Shown here: piece after piece, positions 1 through 19,694 of the stretch | Layout of the letters: each line of letters begins with the position of its first letter | Numbering within the stretch: the stretch's first letter is position 1 | Assembly (NCBI RefSeq): GCF_038396675.1 | Contig: NC_088931.1 | Coordinates: forward strand, 62,264,501-62,328,500 | Length of the DNA stretch: 64,000 nucleotides | Direction: 5' to 3' | DNA from: Hydra vulgaris | Lineage: Eukaryota; Cnidaria; Hydrozoa; Anthoathecata; Hydridae | Translations under genes and position numbers: made by a program | Notes under the pieces: model-generated | The model's database searches: none | What the model was told of the DNA's origin: nothing | What the model saw: the letters and a program-made list of their open reading frames with translations, nothing else

Positions 1-284
1 ATCCAGGGAAAGCACAGTTCTTTCCTGGCATAATAATAGAGTTTTTAAAAAACTTTCTTTTGATACCATAAATAAATAGTAGTAAACACAACAAGGTCGA
101 AGGTTTCAAGATTTTATTCTAAAATGTAAAAAGTTTTGTTTGTTTTGCATCTACATTGATCACGTGATGCAAATTTACGGAATTTTAAGTTCAAACAAAG
201 ACATTGCCAGACCAGGGTTTAATTCTATAGACTATGGTTATAACAAGTAAATTAAAAAGGAGTTCTTTTTAAGAACGAACACAT

Positions 285-1127
285 TTACTTCCGAAATTCT
301 CTAGAAAAAATTTTATCACATTTTATAGCTGCATACTTACCTTCGAGTCGTAGCTTTTTGACTTGATCCCACAACTTTTTTCGGTTTTCGATCGTTTCTT
401 TAGCGAAACCCTCAGTAACATAAATCCCCGTTCCTCGCAAATTTTTTGTAGCATTAAGTATTTTTGTTTTGTCTTGAAAATTTAACAACTTTAGGACAAT
501 AGTTCTTGGTTTCTTATCTTCTTTAGGTGGGCCTATTCTATGAGCTCTTTCTACAACAATATCATTTTTAATTTTTAGTTGGTTTTTGAACATTTCCTTT
601 ACTACATTTTCGCACTCAGCCCAATTTTCATTTGGTTTTTCATATATCCCGTCTATTCTTAAATTATTCCTTCGAGACAGGTTCTCCAGATCTAATGCCT
701 TTTTATTTAAATTGTTTATTTCTTTTTCATAACGCTTCGTGATCTGATTTAATTTTTCCGCGATGCTTATTTTTTGAAAGTTAAGACTTTCTTTAAAATC
801 GGGTAGGTCTTTTTCTATGCTCAAGACTTTCGATTTGTTAGTGTCTACTTCTTTTTCAATTTTATCTAATCGATTTGTGAGTATTTTTAAATTTGCACTA
901 ATTATACCAGTAAAAATTTTTTCTTGATTTTTTAACAGGCGCTCCGTTTCTTTTAAAATACTCTTTTTTTGTTCTTCGAGTTTATTTGTAATTAATTTCG
1001 CTATATTTTTCAATGTAATTGACATTATTTCTTGTTTTACTTTATTATGATCAAGTTCTTTTTCTTTTACTAAATTCAAATCAGAAACAATTCTGTTCAA
1101 ATTTACCAAAAAAACAAAACAAAACAA
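285..1127 (-). CDS. LINE ORF1-like protein (L1 ORF1p / Transposase_22 type)
   Basis: An open frame of 280 codons. Residues about 20-150 are rich in Lys, Glu, Leu and Asn in heptad-like spacing, as in a long coiled coil. They are followed by an RRM-like block starting RRNNLRIDGI, then ERAHRIG and PRTIVLKLL, and a basic C-terminal domain. This order (coiled coil, RRM, C-terminal domain) is that of L1-type ORF1 proteins, which trimerise and bind LINE RNA. The first Met may be too early; a start at MSITLKNI would give a more usual protein. No endonuclease/RT frame follows in the 284 bases that remain downstream, so ORF2 lies outside the window or is lost. The frame is unbroken, suggesting a fairly young copy. 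Family placement is by motif recognition. Confidence 0.75.
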   Translation of the reverse strand: MFCFVFLVNLNRIVSDLNLVKEKELDHNKVKQEIMSITLKNIAKLITNKLEEQKKSILKETERLLKNQEKIFTGIISANLKILTNRLDKIEKEVDTNKSKVLSIEKDLPDFKESLNFQKISIAEKLNQITKRYEKEINNLNKKALDLENLSRRNNLRIDGIYEKPNENWAECENVVKEMFKNQLKIKNDIVVERAHRIGPPKEDKKPRTIVLKLLNFQDKTKILNATKNLRGTGIYVTEGFAKETIENRKKLWDQVKKLRLEGKYAAIKCDKIFSREFRK

Positions 1128-1316
1128 ATTGCCAGAAAAAAAACAATCAGAAAACGAAAACTTTCAACAGTTGAATTTATTGAACAACTTTACAACCCGA
1201 AAACAACAACCAAAAAACAACAACTTTAAAAACAACTTCAACACTTGAATATATTAAATTATGAATATATTGACTATGTTCTTTATTCTTTTTTCTTTGG
1301 TGATTGCTTTGATAAC

Positions 1317-1460
1317 CACACCAGTCCAAAATTGGTAGAAACTACTTTGAAGCCCTCCAGAAAAACCCTTTGGAGGGATGATTTTGGTATTATTCCTGAT
1401 CACAAAAATGTAAAATTTGAAATCATCTGTAACCGTCCATGGAAGAAAATTTGATTTGAA
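1317..1460 (+). repeat. left terminal inverted repeat
   Basis: Matches the reverse complement of 4618-4761 almost base for base. A short open frame at 1245-1454 is only the TIR read as codons. Confidence 0.88.
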
Positions 1461-1720
1461 GAATTTCTCTGTTTTAAGATAATTTAAAACAATGGTTTAA
1501 TATCTCATTTGCATTTTTGCAGCATTTTAGGATAAAACAGCAATCAAATACTTAAATAAATACTTAAATAACAATTTTTTTTGCAATAATTTTAGCTTTC
1601 CTGGAATTTAAAATATTTAAAAGTAAACAAAATTTTTTTCGGGAAATAGCAAATTCTCTGATACTTTACCTTTAGAATTAGACCTTTATTGAGCAAAATT
1701 TTGTTAAAAGTCTCAAAAAA

Positions 1721-4233
1721 ATGCCAAACTCAAAGAAAACTCATGGAGACTGTAGAAAAACAGTTTGTATCTTTTGCTTGAGAAAATGTACAAGAGAGTT
1801 GAACAATCAATTGATCAATACAATTGAAACTGTGCTCCAAATGAAACTTGACATATCAGACTCTAGAGTTCCAAAAGGGATTTGTGACACATGCAGGATT
1901 GCTCTTGGAAAGAAGAAAAATGGTGAGAATGTTTCACTTCCTCTTATGTTTCAATTTGAAACTATAAAAGTTAGACCTTCAACTCGGGAACAGGACTGTG
2001 ACTGCCTGATTTATTAAATAGGACATTTGAAGTCTTATGAAACACCCACTGGAGACTTCCTCTGAACATTCACAGTCTTCTTCAAACCAAAAAAGATGTT
2101 CAGAGTGCTTGTCAATTCTTAGAAAAGGAATGTCACATAACTGTTCTGACTTCTCATTTCGTGAAAACATGAGAAAACTAGCAATGAGGGATTCTCTTGT
2201 CAGTGAGCAAATTGCAATTTGCTCACTGTTACTTCAGTTGTTACTGTCAAAGAAGCATCTCCACATGGAACTGTCAAATTTGCACAAAGCAGAGGTGGCC
2301 GCCCTTTGTGTCTCACAAAAGGTACATAAATTTATGCTAAAATTACTATTGTGTTATGTACAAGCTTTAAGACTAAGCATTCTTATCCTTAGTTTACTAT
2401 TTTAAGAAATCACAGACACGTTATCAAAAAGCCCCTTGTAAAAAGAGATATGTTTGTTAGTTATCTCTTATAATAAAATAAAAGATTAGTTAGTGTTTAA
2501 TGTACCCTTAAATTTGAGACAGGGCAATGTTTGAATAAGTACAAAATTTATTTTGTTGCATGATAAAGTACACCAAACTTAACTTACAGCTGAATTTAGT
2601 TGAATCAAACATATCAAATAATTATCCAGGTTTAGTGTAGTGTCAAATCAGTAAATGCATATTTTCTTACACATTTAGACTAGCACCTAGCCAAAGATCA
2701 AAATTTGTTAATTAGATAGTCAAATGCTTTTTACTACTTATGTTTGTTTATCCATCATAATATCATTATACTTTAAGTGTCTATTTTACTTGTAGCAAAC
2801 AAATACAACTATATATAGATGTTTTCAACTTTATTTTAGGACCATCAAGTGCCAAAAAACTTTTTGGAGACACCCCACTACTGACAGCAGAAGATCTGGT
2901 GAATGTCCAAGTCAACACTGGTTTGTCCAATTCCTCAATGAATAAATTGGTGTCTACCATAAACCAAGTCACCAAAAGTCACGTTGTGGAACCCAACTTT
3001 AAAACAAAGTTTATTGAGATTGGAAAGAAGCTGTCTGCTCATTTCACTCAAACTGACATTGAAGTCTGCAATGACAAATCACAGAGAAGGAAGCAATTGG
3101 TTGTACACTGCAAAAACCTAGGAGAACTTCTGAATGATGTCCTGCTTCAAAGACAAGTCTATACACAGCACATTGTGAAGCCTGGTCTAGATGGTGGTGG
3201 TGGCTTCTTTAAGGTCAGTCTGGACATTTAAGAGATGGAGCAAGTGTTAGAGTCTAGGTCTCCACCTTGCAAGAAAACCCTGACATCACAAGTAGCTAAA
3301 GAAAGTCGAGTGAAGCGTCAACTTCTTGTTGCTGTAGCAAAAGAAGTTCCAGAAAACTACAACAATGTGAGAAAAATTTTGAATCTTACTCATCCTGAGG
3401 GTGCCCATTTCCTCATCTCATGTGATTTGAAGTTAACCAATATTATCTGTGGTTTGCAGTCCCATTCAAGCTCTCACCCATGCACTTTGTGTGAAGTTGA
3501 CTCAAAGGATTTGTCTGCATGTGGAAGTCCTTGAACATTTGGTTCATTGAGAAAATCTTTCAAAGCATTCCAGGACAATGGTCAGGACTACAAAAGAGCC
3601 AAAGATTTTAAGAATGTTGTCCATGAGCCTCTTTTAAGCTTGCCTGATAATGTCCTAGTCTTGGACTTTATTCCACCAATGGAACTCCATCTCTTACTTG
3701 GAGTAGTCAACCATCTGTTCAGAGCATTGAAGGAAGAGTGGTTGAAAGCTGATGAGTGGCCCAAGGCTCTTCACATCAAGCCTCAGCCTTTCCATGGTGG
3801 TCAGTTTGCAGGAAATGACTGTAGAAAACTCCTCAAAAATGTAGATATCCTTCAAAGGCTTGCAGAAGAAGACTGTGCGTTCAACATTTTTGGCATTGTT
3901 GATGCACTGAGAAAATTTGATGCAGTGGTGTCTGCCTGCTTCGGAATGACCCTGGAACTTGACTATTATGAAAAACTATCATCATTCCAAGCCTCCTATC
4001 TGGCTCTTGACAGAGTAAGTGTTACTCCAAAAGTCCATGCAGTGTTTTACCACATCAAACACTTCATAGAAAAGAATTAAGACTCCCTTGGAAAATATAG
4101 TGAGCAGGCCACTGAAACTCTTCACCACAGCTTCAAGTCTCATTGGAGTAGATACAAGAGGCCAGTTGACCATCCAGAATATGGAAAGTGGCTGCAAACT
4201 TGTCTCGTGGACTACAACAGCAAGAATATCTAA
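1721..4233 (+). pseudogene. broken transposon gene of the 144-bp-TIR element (putative transposase)
   Basis: The first exon (from ATG 1721) encodes a Cys-rich head: VCIFCLRKC and, later, GICDTCRIAL, probably a zinc-binding domain. The frame breaks near 2013 and again before 2320. The donor AAG/GTACAT (2321) and acceptor TTTTAG (to 2839) define a 519-bp intron. Exon 2 reads GPSSAKKLFGDTPLL, then LDGGGGFFKVSLDI (about 3185-3229), stop, CTLCEVD (about 3481-3501), stop, PPMELHLLLGVVNHLF, stop, and YSEQATETLHHSF ending at 4233. The two Asp-containing motifs and the last Glu (SEQATE) could be a DDE/RNase-H triad; this is inference. At least three stops and two frameshifts make it non-functional. 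Confidence 0.72.
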
Positions 4234-4617
4234 ATTGGGAGTAAAAACTACTTTTTTTATTCTGCCAGTAAACTAAGATTTTTTTTTTTTAGGAATGAGT
4301 AATTTAAAACTTTCTTCCTTCTTAGAACACACAGAATACTTCTTTTTATTCCTATCAATATTATGGACATGATTGTGGTTTCATGTGTGGTTAAGAATGC
4401 TTTGCAATGTAGAATTTAAAAACTAATATTTACTAAAGAATACATCACTTTATGAAAATGTCACAAAGTTTTTTAGCTCTTTACCTTATGTTTTAATCTA
4501 GTTATGTACACATATGATAATATTTATGTTTAAATATAAACTTTCAAATTTGAATGCTCTAGAAAGTCAAAATAAACAGAATGCTCTCATTTTCTCTCTA
4601 TAGTGTAGAATGTAATT

Positions 4618-4761
4618 TTCAAATCAAATTTTCTTCCAAGGACGGTTACAGATGATTTCAAATTTTACTTTTTTGTGATCAGGAATATTACAAAAATCAT
4701 CCCTCAAAAGGGTTTTTCTGGAGGGCTTCAAAGTAGTTTCTACCAATTTTGGACAGGTGTG
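4618..4761 (-). repeat. right terminal inverted repeat
   Basis: Inverted partner of 1317-1460. Both copies share the segment GGTAGAAACTACTTTGAAGC followed by CCTCCAG. The matching ends at GGTGTG (4756-4761). Confidence 0.88.
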
Positions 4762-5279
4762 AAACCACGGATTAAAAGAAAAGTAAATCGATGCTCAATT
4801 AAGCCGCCATCTTTGCTCGCCGTAAACCGTACTATTTTCCAACCTATATGCATAAAAATTCGAATTTTCAATGCAATGTCAGTATATGTCGCAGAAATTG
4901 AAGGAACTTTAAGTAAATTAAAATTGATAAAAAAATAATAATAATATTGTAGCACCACCATAAAACAAAAGCGTCTATTAGACACATGTAAAAAATGAAC
5001 TGGATACATCTCTATCATATAATGACATAATCATAATAACAGTTTTAGCTTGCATAAAAAGCAAGAAAAGAATATTTTCAATATTAATTTCAAAGAGTCT
5101 GTTTATTAATTTTAATTAGTGAATATTAAATGTGTTGCATAAGTGTTATTTAATCCTGATGTGTTTCATGAAAATATGAATGTAAAATAATAGTATTAAA
5201 AAAAAACACTTTTTTATTCACACAAAGATATTAAAGTACTTTTTAAACACGTTAATGAACAATTAGAAAAAGTTATTAA
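4762..5279. other. no gene recognised
   Basis: AT-rich spacer between the TIR element and an RT fragment. A short frame at 4675-4938 overlaps the TIR and has no family features. Confidence 0.5.
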
Positions 5280-6010
5280 GTGGTTTTTAAGTAAATTATT
5301 GTTTCTCTGAATACTGACAAAACTAAATTTATACTATTTCATAAATCAAATCAAATTGATAAAATCCCATTAAAATTGCCAAATCTTATTATAAACAAAA
5401 CTATTACAAAAAGGAATTCTTTTTAGGCGAGGAGTTGGATGAAAATTTACGATGGAACTTTTATAGAAACAGTCTAGAAAAAAAGTTTCAGAAACTATTG
5501 GAATGTTATATAAAGCTCGACCATTTCTTAATTTTAAATCACAAAAAGGTTTATACTTTGCTTTTATTCATAATTACTTAACATACTGTAACATCGTTTG
5601 GGCAAGTACTAATCATACAAAACTAAAAACGCTTTATAGTAAACAAAAACATGCATGTCGAATTTTATTTGGTGCTAATAAAGAAGAACCTTGCGAACCC
5701 CATCCTGAGTTTACTTGGAGCATTAAATATATATAAAATCAATTAACATCAAATTTTAGACTTTATGTGTGGAACGTGTTAGGATTGTCTCCAAAAATAT
5801 TTGAATCCTATTTTAGTGAAATCTGTCATAAATACACAACAAGAGTCTTGAAAAACAACTTCGTTGTTCTAAAATATAGTTTGAAATTGAGCTCATATAT
5901 CCTGGACCATATCTATTCTCAGACAAAGCTAATAAAAAGATAACCACTCTAGATCAATTTAAAAAGGAATCTAAACAATATATCTTATTTACGGATTACA
6001 CTATGCTTAA
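5280..6010 (+). pseudogene. LINE reverse-transcriptase C-terminal fragment
   Basis: In shifting frames it reads NTDKTKFILFH (about 5316-5345), LDENLRW-like sequence, then IGMLYKARPFLNFKSQ (from about 5500), YCNIVWAS and LKTLYSKQKHACRIL. These are the thumb and connection motifs downstream of the catalytic site in CR1/jockey-type non-LTR reverse transcriptases. The palm domain with FADD and the endonuclease are absent, so the copy is 5'-truncated. Several frameshifts are present. Confidence 0.72.
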
Positions 6011-6418
6011 TTTGAAATGTTTCTTTTAAATAAAGTTAAACTCAAATATAAAATTAAGATAAATTAAAAAAGTTTATTATCGAAATCCATATAACAAAGT
6101 TTATTAACGATATTACCTCTCTCTCAGAATGGTATGTGTATGTAATATTTATTTGTTTTTGTTTTTTGCTACAGTAGAAAATGTAAGCAGTTTAACAATT
6201 ACTATTTGCTACTTTATGTATTAAAACTTATATAAAACAATACGATATATTATCTTCTAGTTTATTTATTTACGTCTTTACAATAAAATATTTGTAAATG
6301 ACGATTTTATAAAAATGGTGCTTGGTGATAAAACATGATGTCTTCTTCTTGCTCCAGCTATTTATTTTGTTGTATATGTATGTATATGAAAACTGTATTT
6401 ATAGTAAAAGGCAAAATA

Positions 6419-6422
<4 letters not shown>

Positions 6423-6508
<86 letters not shown>
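6423..6508. repeat. (TA)n microsatellite
   Basis: About 43 uninterrupted TA dinucleotides. Tyr-Ile 'proteins' from it are artefacts. Confidence 0.98.
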
Positions 6509-6510
<2 letters not shown>

Positions 6511-6619
6511 TACCACAGCAAACAGTTCAGGAGTCTGGAGTCATAGCATGCCATGACATGAGCAATCAGCTGGCAGGTGACAGCACACAGGCAGAATTTC
6601 GTTGACAAGTGCCATTTTG
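6509..6619 (+). repeat. microsatellite-linked interspersed repeat, copy 1
   Basis: The segment with GCTGGCAGGTGACAGCACAC and CAGGCAG-AATTT directly follows a (TA)n tract. A related segment (GCTGGCTGGTGACATGTG, later GCACACAGGCAGCAAATTTT) directly follows the (TA)n tract at 18069-18166. The shared layout suggests one dispersed repeat that carries the microsatellite at its edge. It is interrupted at 6620 by the Tc1-like element. Confidence 0.5.
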
Positions 6620-6710
6620 CAGCGGACAAAACAAGTGCAACTTTTTTGATTTGTTTCATTTTCTTAAGTCTGGTCCGTGTCAACATCACGGAAGTTTTTT
6701 AATAATTAAA

Positions 6711-6871
6711 GGAAGAATCCAGAAGTTTCCAGAAGCACGCAGAAGCTTCCAGAAGTTTCCAGAAGAAGCATCTGGAAACATCCAGAAATATCCAGAAACA
6801 TTCAGAAGCATTCAGACGCATTCAAAAGCTTCCAGAAGCATCGAAAAGAAGCATCTAGAATCTTCCAGAAC
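6711..6871 (+). promoter_or_regulatory. heat-shock-element-like array upstream of a TATA box
   Basis: Reading pentamers from 6711 to 6765, nine of eleven fit the alternating nGAAn / nTTCn pattern without a slip (from 6721: AGAAG, TTTCC, AGAAG, one mismatch, AGAAG, CTTCC, AGAAG, TTTCC, AGAAG). A looser 10-bp periodic stretch follows, and a second perfect trimer sits at 6857-6871. This is the binding pattern of HSF trimers. The array ends about 25 bp before a TATA box, the layout of hsp70-type promoters. It lies between the left TIR and the transposase start, so it may drive transposase expression; an embedded solo-LTR origin is an alternative. No activity can be proven from sequence. Confidence 0.6.
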
Positions 6872-6894
6872 AGGTTCACACAAGTTTATTTTTC

Positions 6895-6902
6895 TATATA
6901 AG
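6895..6902 (+). promoter_or_regulatory. TATA box (TATATAAG)
   Basis: Canonical TATA motif 24 bp after the last HSE-like trimer, followed 31 bp downstream by TCAGTC (6926-6931), which resembles an initiator. The leader to the transposase ATG would be about 260 bases. Confidence 0.55.
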
Positions 6903-7186
6903 AGACATGTAAATCGACATGTAATTCAGTCAATATATGGAAGTCAATCAGTCAGTATTATCAAGACAGTTTATCGAAGTGAGTTTTATCAAAGTGTTTT
7001 ATCGAAGAACATCAATACAAGAAGTGAAATACAACAAGTGTTTCATTACATCAATATAATCCACATCCAACCAAGACGTTGTGTTCCACTGAGCATTATT
7101 GTATCATCACAAGGTAAATGTAACACGGTAAGCCTTGAGAAGCGCGATTATTTATTTTTATTACTTTTATGACTTCAAGTGCAAAA

Positions 7187-8167
7187 ATGGCTCCCGACAG
7201 TCTTGGATTGGAACTAAGAAAGAAAATTATTGGCAATTACGTAAGCGGAATGTCACAAAAAAGTATTTGTGATAAATATCGCGTGAAAAAATGGACCGTA
7301 TCAAGACTATGTTCCAAATATCGTTCTACGGGGAAGTTGGCAGCAGATAACAAAGGTAGAAGACCGCGTTCAACCACTTCTAACGAGGATTCTATGATCG
7401 TCAGATCCGTCAAGAAGGATCCCTTGATATCATCAGTCGAGATACAAAAGCAATTAGAGCTGCCTGTATCGGACCGAACAATCAGACGACGTACTGTTGA
7501 AGCCGGATTCTTTTCTCGACGTCCTGCAAAGAAACCGCTGATTTCACTAAAAAACCAGAAGAAAAGACTCCTGTTTGCTACATCCCATATTGACTGGAAT
7601 GTGCAGAAATGGCGAACTGTCCTGTTCAGTGATGAATCGAAGTTCAACATCATTGGGAGCGATGGCATTTGCCGTGTACGTCGACCGGCCGGAAAACGCC
7701 TCAATCATGGTGGAGGCAATGTAATGGTCTGGGGGCGTTTTTCTGCTAACGGTCTAGGTCCAATACATCGAAACGATGGAATAACGGACCGTTTCATGTA
7801 TAAAAATATCCTGAAAGATGTTATGTTATCTTATGCTGAATGGAATATGCCAATAAAATGGGTTTTTCAGTAAGACAACGATCCGAAACACAATGCAAAA
7901 GTAGTTAAGCAGTGATTTCAAGACAACCACCTATCGGTGATGGATTGGCCGCCTCAATCTCCGGATCTCAACCCTATTGAGAACCTGTGGGAGATCGTCA
8001 ACCGCAGAATTAATCGTGAACGTGTTCGTAATAAGGATCAATTGTTTGAACAAATCCGAAGGGCCTGGGCAGCGATTCCACAAAGTTTTATTGATCACCT
8101 GATCAAATCTATGCCTCGAAGATGCAAGGCTGTGATCGACAACAAAGGATTCGTCACGAAATATTGA
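7187..8167 (+). pseudogene. Tc1/mariner transposase, DD34E, two nonsense codons
   Basis: Cut-and-paste transposase. The N-terminal paired-type helix-turn-helix region contains LRKKIIGNYVSGMSQKSIC and a GRRPRSTT hook-like linker. The catalytic motifs are FSDESKF, DNDPKH and PDLNPIENLW; exactly 34 residues separate the second Asp from the Glu. In-frame stops are TAA at 7871-7873 (next to DNDPKH) and TGA at 7913-7915. Otherwise the frame is open to TGA 8165-8167. I chose ATG 7187 (AAAAATGG context, MAPDSLGL) over the upstream ATG at 7169. A donor-like CAAG/GTAAATG at 7112 and an acceptor-like CTTCAAG at 7174-7180 could mark a short 5' intron. Confidence 0.9.
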
Positions 8168-8426
8168 TAGCGAAATACAGCTTGGTCAACATTTTGTCGA
8201 GTTGCACTTGTTTTGTCCAGAAGGAAATCAACTTTTTTTAATACTTTTGATTAATTTATTAATTTTCGTGTACAAATAATGACCTTTGTGAAAAACTTAA
8301 AATAAAACTTGAAGAACTTTGTCTCTAAACAGTTACATAGTTATTTCTCTAAATTGAAAAAATGCAGCACTTTTATATAAAGAAACTAAATTAGCATTAT
8401 TTGGTTGCACTCGTTTTGTCCGATAC

Positions 8427-8431
<5 letters not shown>

Positions 8432-8505
<74 letters not shown>
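8432..8505. repeat. (TA)n microsatellite
   Basis: About 37 TA units immediately after the right end of the Tc1-like element. It may be the original TA-rich target. Confidence 0.97.
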
Positions 8506-8509
<4 letters not shown>

Positions 8510-8889
8510 GTAAATTATGTTAGTGTATTTTACAATGAGAGTGCTCAATGTTCTTAAAGAACAGAGCAATAATAAATTACCCAAAGTACCCAACAGGCAT
8601 CATCTCTCACTAATACTAACATGCTAACACTTATAAGAATCATAAAATCATACTAATTTGTAGATTTTTTTTATCTATAACTATTTTTGTCTCTTGAGTT
8701 TCTTGTATTTTTTTTTTTTACAAGTACTTTGTTTGTCTTCTAGTTTATTTGTTTCAGTTTTATAAATGATAAGTTTAAATGCACTTGAAAGAATTTTAAA
8801 ATAATTGTTGTGAGTGTGAGAAATAATGCACGTATTCAAAATGCATGGTTTTATTTATTGAAAAATTTTATCATTATTATTTTATTTGT

Positions 8890-9073
8890 GCTACACCAAG
8901 CTATGTTAGTTATAATATGTTAGTATAGATGTTATGTTAGATGAGAAAACAACGAATGCTACACCAAGCTATGTTAGTGTAGATGTTATGTTAGATGAGA
9001 AAACAACGAATGCTACACCAAGCTATGTTAGTGTAGATATTAGTATAGATGTTATGTTAGATGTGAAAACAAC
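8890..9073. repeat. 54-bp tandem repeat, three copies
   Basis: Units starting GCTACACCAAGCTATGTTAG begin at 8890, 8958 and 9012 and end with GAGAAAACAACGAAT or a close variant. Copies 1 and 3 carry short internal duplications of the TTAGTATAGATG type, so lengths are 68, 54 and about 62 bp. Confidence 0.92.
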
Positions 9074-10529
9074 AATTTATTCTAAGCATATTTGATTAAG
9101 GTAAGATTTTGCCTTATATTATGTCTAGAATTATATTAACCTTATATTATGTCTAGATTTTAGAAATTTTATTTTAGATTAAGGTGGTACTAAAGCATTA
9201 AAATTGTGAAAAGTCGATTTTTAGGTTTTCAGTTAAATATATGTAAAATTTCATTCTGGTTTTAAATATATATTACTTTTTTGTGGCTTTGCATTTTTTT
9301 CATGAGATTTATGATTTTATTCGCTCAGTAATGCCTAGCAAGATTTGGTTTTGCCCTAATGGCTGGTAATATATATATTTTTTAAACAGAGAGTTCTATT
9401 GAGTCTTTGCAAGTTTCAGAAAAACATCTGATTAGAAAAGCAAACTGCTTATTTTGTTGATGACTATAAATCGATTGGCATAGTTTATTGTTTTAAAACG
9501 CTTTTTTTTTAACACTATTAAAATTTTCAATATACCCGATTACGCAATATCAATGAAATTGCTACTTTAATGAAATTTTCAGAACATATTTATAGTTGTA
9601 CTAAAATTATGTTCCAATGTAAATTAGTTTATGAAATATCGTCAGATGTCCACCATCTGACACCTGGAGCTGGTTGAATGCGGTGAACTAAATCCATTCA
9701 ATTTGATTCTAGACTTGAATCCAGTTGAATAATTATTAGCATTAGACGAAACGCATTATTTAACTATTAACATTAGAAGAAACGTTTAAAAATATACACG
9801 TATTAATAGTGCTATAATGCATCAAACAATACTTAAAAAAATTCTAAAATTATCAATGTTTAAATTACGCGAACTGCACAAGAGGAAACTGTCGTGCGTA
9901 CGATAAACAGTTAAAATATTTTAAAACAAAAAAATCTCCATTTGAATATAGGGTGAGATATTAGAATGCTGAGATTTATACTTTTTCAAATGATTTTTTG
10001 AAAAAAACTAAAATAGTCCCACATCAGGTTATCCACATCTAATTGTCGTTTTTTATTGATAATGATTAGTCTAATAAGATAGCTGACAGGAATTCTGGTT
10101 GGAACATTGACCATAATTAAATATGATATTTAAGTAATATCTATTTTCATTATAAAAATTTATTTTGATTTAATAAATTGATGAGTAACTGAAATGATTT
10201 AATTAGACAATAATATCCCCAAATATATAATTACAGCTAAATGTAACACAATTGCTTATTTAATATATAGAGATAAAAACGCTGACTAGTTATTTATTCC
10301 TGTGTAACAACGGTAAATAATAAATAAAAGTCTTTTTATTAACCAAAACCATAGCAAAACATTTTATCGATGAAAAGAGTAGAATTAACATAACTGCGTA
10401 ACTGAGAAGAGTAGAATTAACATAACTACATAACTGAGAAGAAAAAAATAAAAAAAACTTTACATGCCAAAAGGAATTAATTTAAATATAAAATAGTTAC
10501 AAATTTAATTAATTGCATAAACAAATCTT
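9074..10529. other. noncoding AT-rich region downstream of OSTC
   Basis: No gene is visible. On the minus strand an AATAAA (plus-strand TTTATT at about 10336-10341) lies about 190 bases past the OSTC stop codon and could be its polyadenylation signal. Confidence 0.5.
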
Positions 10530-18928
<8,399 letters not shown>

Positions 18929-19694
18929 GATTATTCCTATTCAATTCATAGGACGTAATGAACAAAAGTAAGATGGCAGATAATTGACGTGTCTGAGAAA
19001 TCGAAATAAACACATCACAGAAAATACAGTACAAATTACGCGCATCTTATTAAGCTGAGTTTCCACTTTAAAAAACGGCTTTAAAAAACTTGGAAGTTAC
19101 GAAAAAATATTCTAAACAGTTTTGTTTAACAGATTGTTCATATGGTAATTGAAATGGACAGGAAAAAACAGTTCTTTCATAGCGTAAATGAACAGGTTCT
19201 TAAAGAAAATAGTTACAAGGGAAGAAAAAGTATTTGATGGGAAAGTGATAAAAGTTGAATACTTGGAAATGCTCAAACTAGCGGATATTTATAGTACTTC
19301 AAGTAGAAGAAATGTTCAAAAACGCTAAAAAAACTGGAATGTAGTTAAGTGGAATAAAGTTTTGATTATGGCCTATCAATAAAGTTGTCTTCTCTCATTT
19401 ATTATGTATTTATACCAACTCCAAACAATGAAACCAGGTCGGTACATAGTCTAACGGTGTTTAAAAAAAAACTTAAATGGTACGGGAAATCTTGCTTTTG
19501 AAAAATTTATGCTTATTGTATTTGATTTGATTTCTTTTATATATAATTAAAACTTATAATTTATAATTTTATGTGTGTATGTTTACAATTGTTTATTATT
19601 TTTTCTAATATAGTTTAATGAGCTGATTATTAGTTTATTGTTTTTAAAAGACTATTGTAATTAATCAACAGTAAATAAAGTTTTTTAAATTTTA

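Larger units (their letters stand above)
1317..4761 (+). mobile_element. DNA transposon with 144-bp terminal inverted repeats
   Basis: Bases 1317-1460 and 4618-4761 are inverted copies with only a handful of mismatches, beginning CACACC(A/T)GTCCAAAATTGG. Between them lies one plus-strand gene with a GT/AG intron and several stops. The flanks (ATAAC on the left, AAACC on the right) are not a clear target duplication. The inner protein is a type seen in many cnidarian genomes, with a putative zinc-binding head and a glycine-rich D-GGGG-FKV motif, but I cannot assign it to a named superfamily. The near identity of the TIRs points to recent movement, while the stops show that this copy is dead and would depend on a transposase supplied elsewhere. 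Confidence 0.8.
6620..8428 (+). mobile_element. Tc1-like transposon
   Basis: The 18-bp motif GGACAAAACAAGTGCAAC occurs at 6624-6641 and inverted at 8201-8218 (exact) and 8404-8421 (one change), the direct/inverted repeat layout of Tc1-type elements. The right end reads CAGTATCGGAC on the minus strand and abuts a TA dinucleotide (8429-8430) that opens the next (TA)n tract, as expected for TA target choice. The left outer end looks shortened (CAGCGGAC). It encloses a DD34E transposase gene with two stops, and upstream a promoter-like region with heat-shock elements. Confidence 0.85.

Noticed and set aside
6679-7122. Solo LTR (TGTCAAC to TGTAACA) holding the HSE array
   Set aside because: It has TG/CA-type ends, TATA and a plausible length, but flanks show no duplication and no second LTR or retroviral-type gene is present; kept only as an alternative.
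8890-9073. CRISPR-like array
   Set aside because: The copies are directly adjacent with no unique spacers, in an animal genome; it is a simple tandem repeat.
19400-19500. C-terminal LINE fragment (ETRSVHSLTVFKKKLK)
   Set aside because: The pattern is suggestive, but it is too short and no further RT motif lies upstream.
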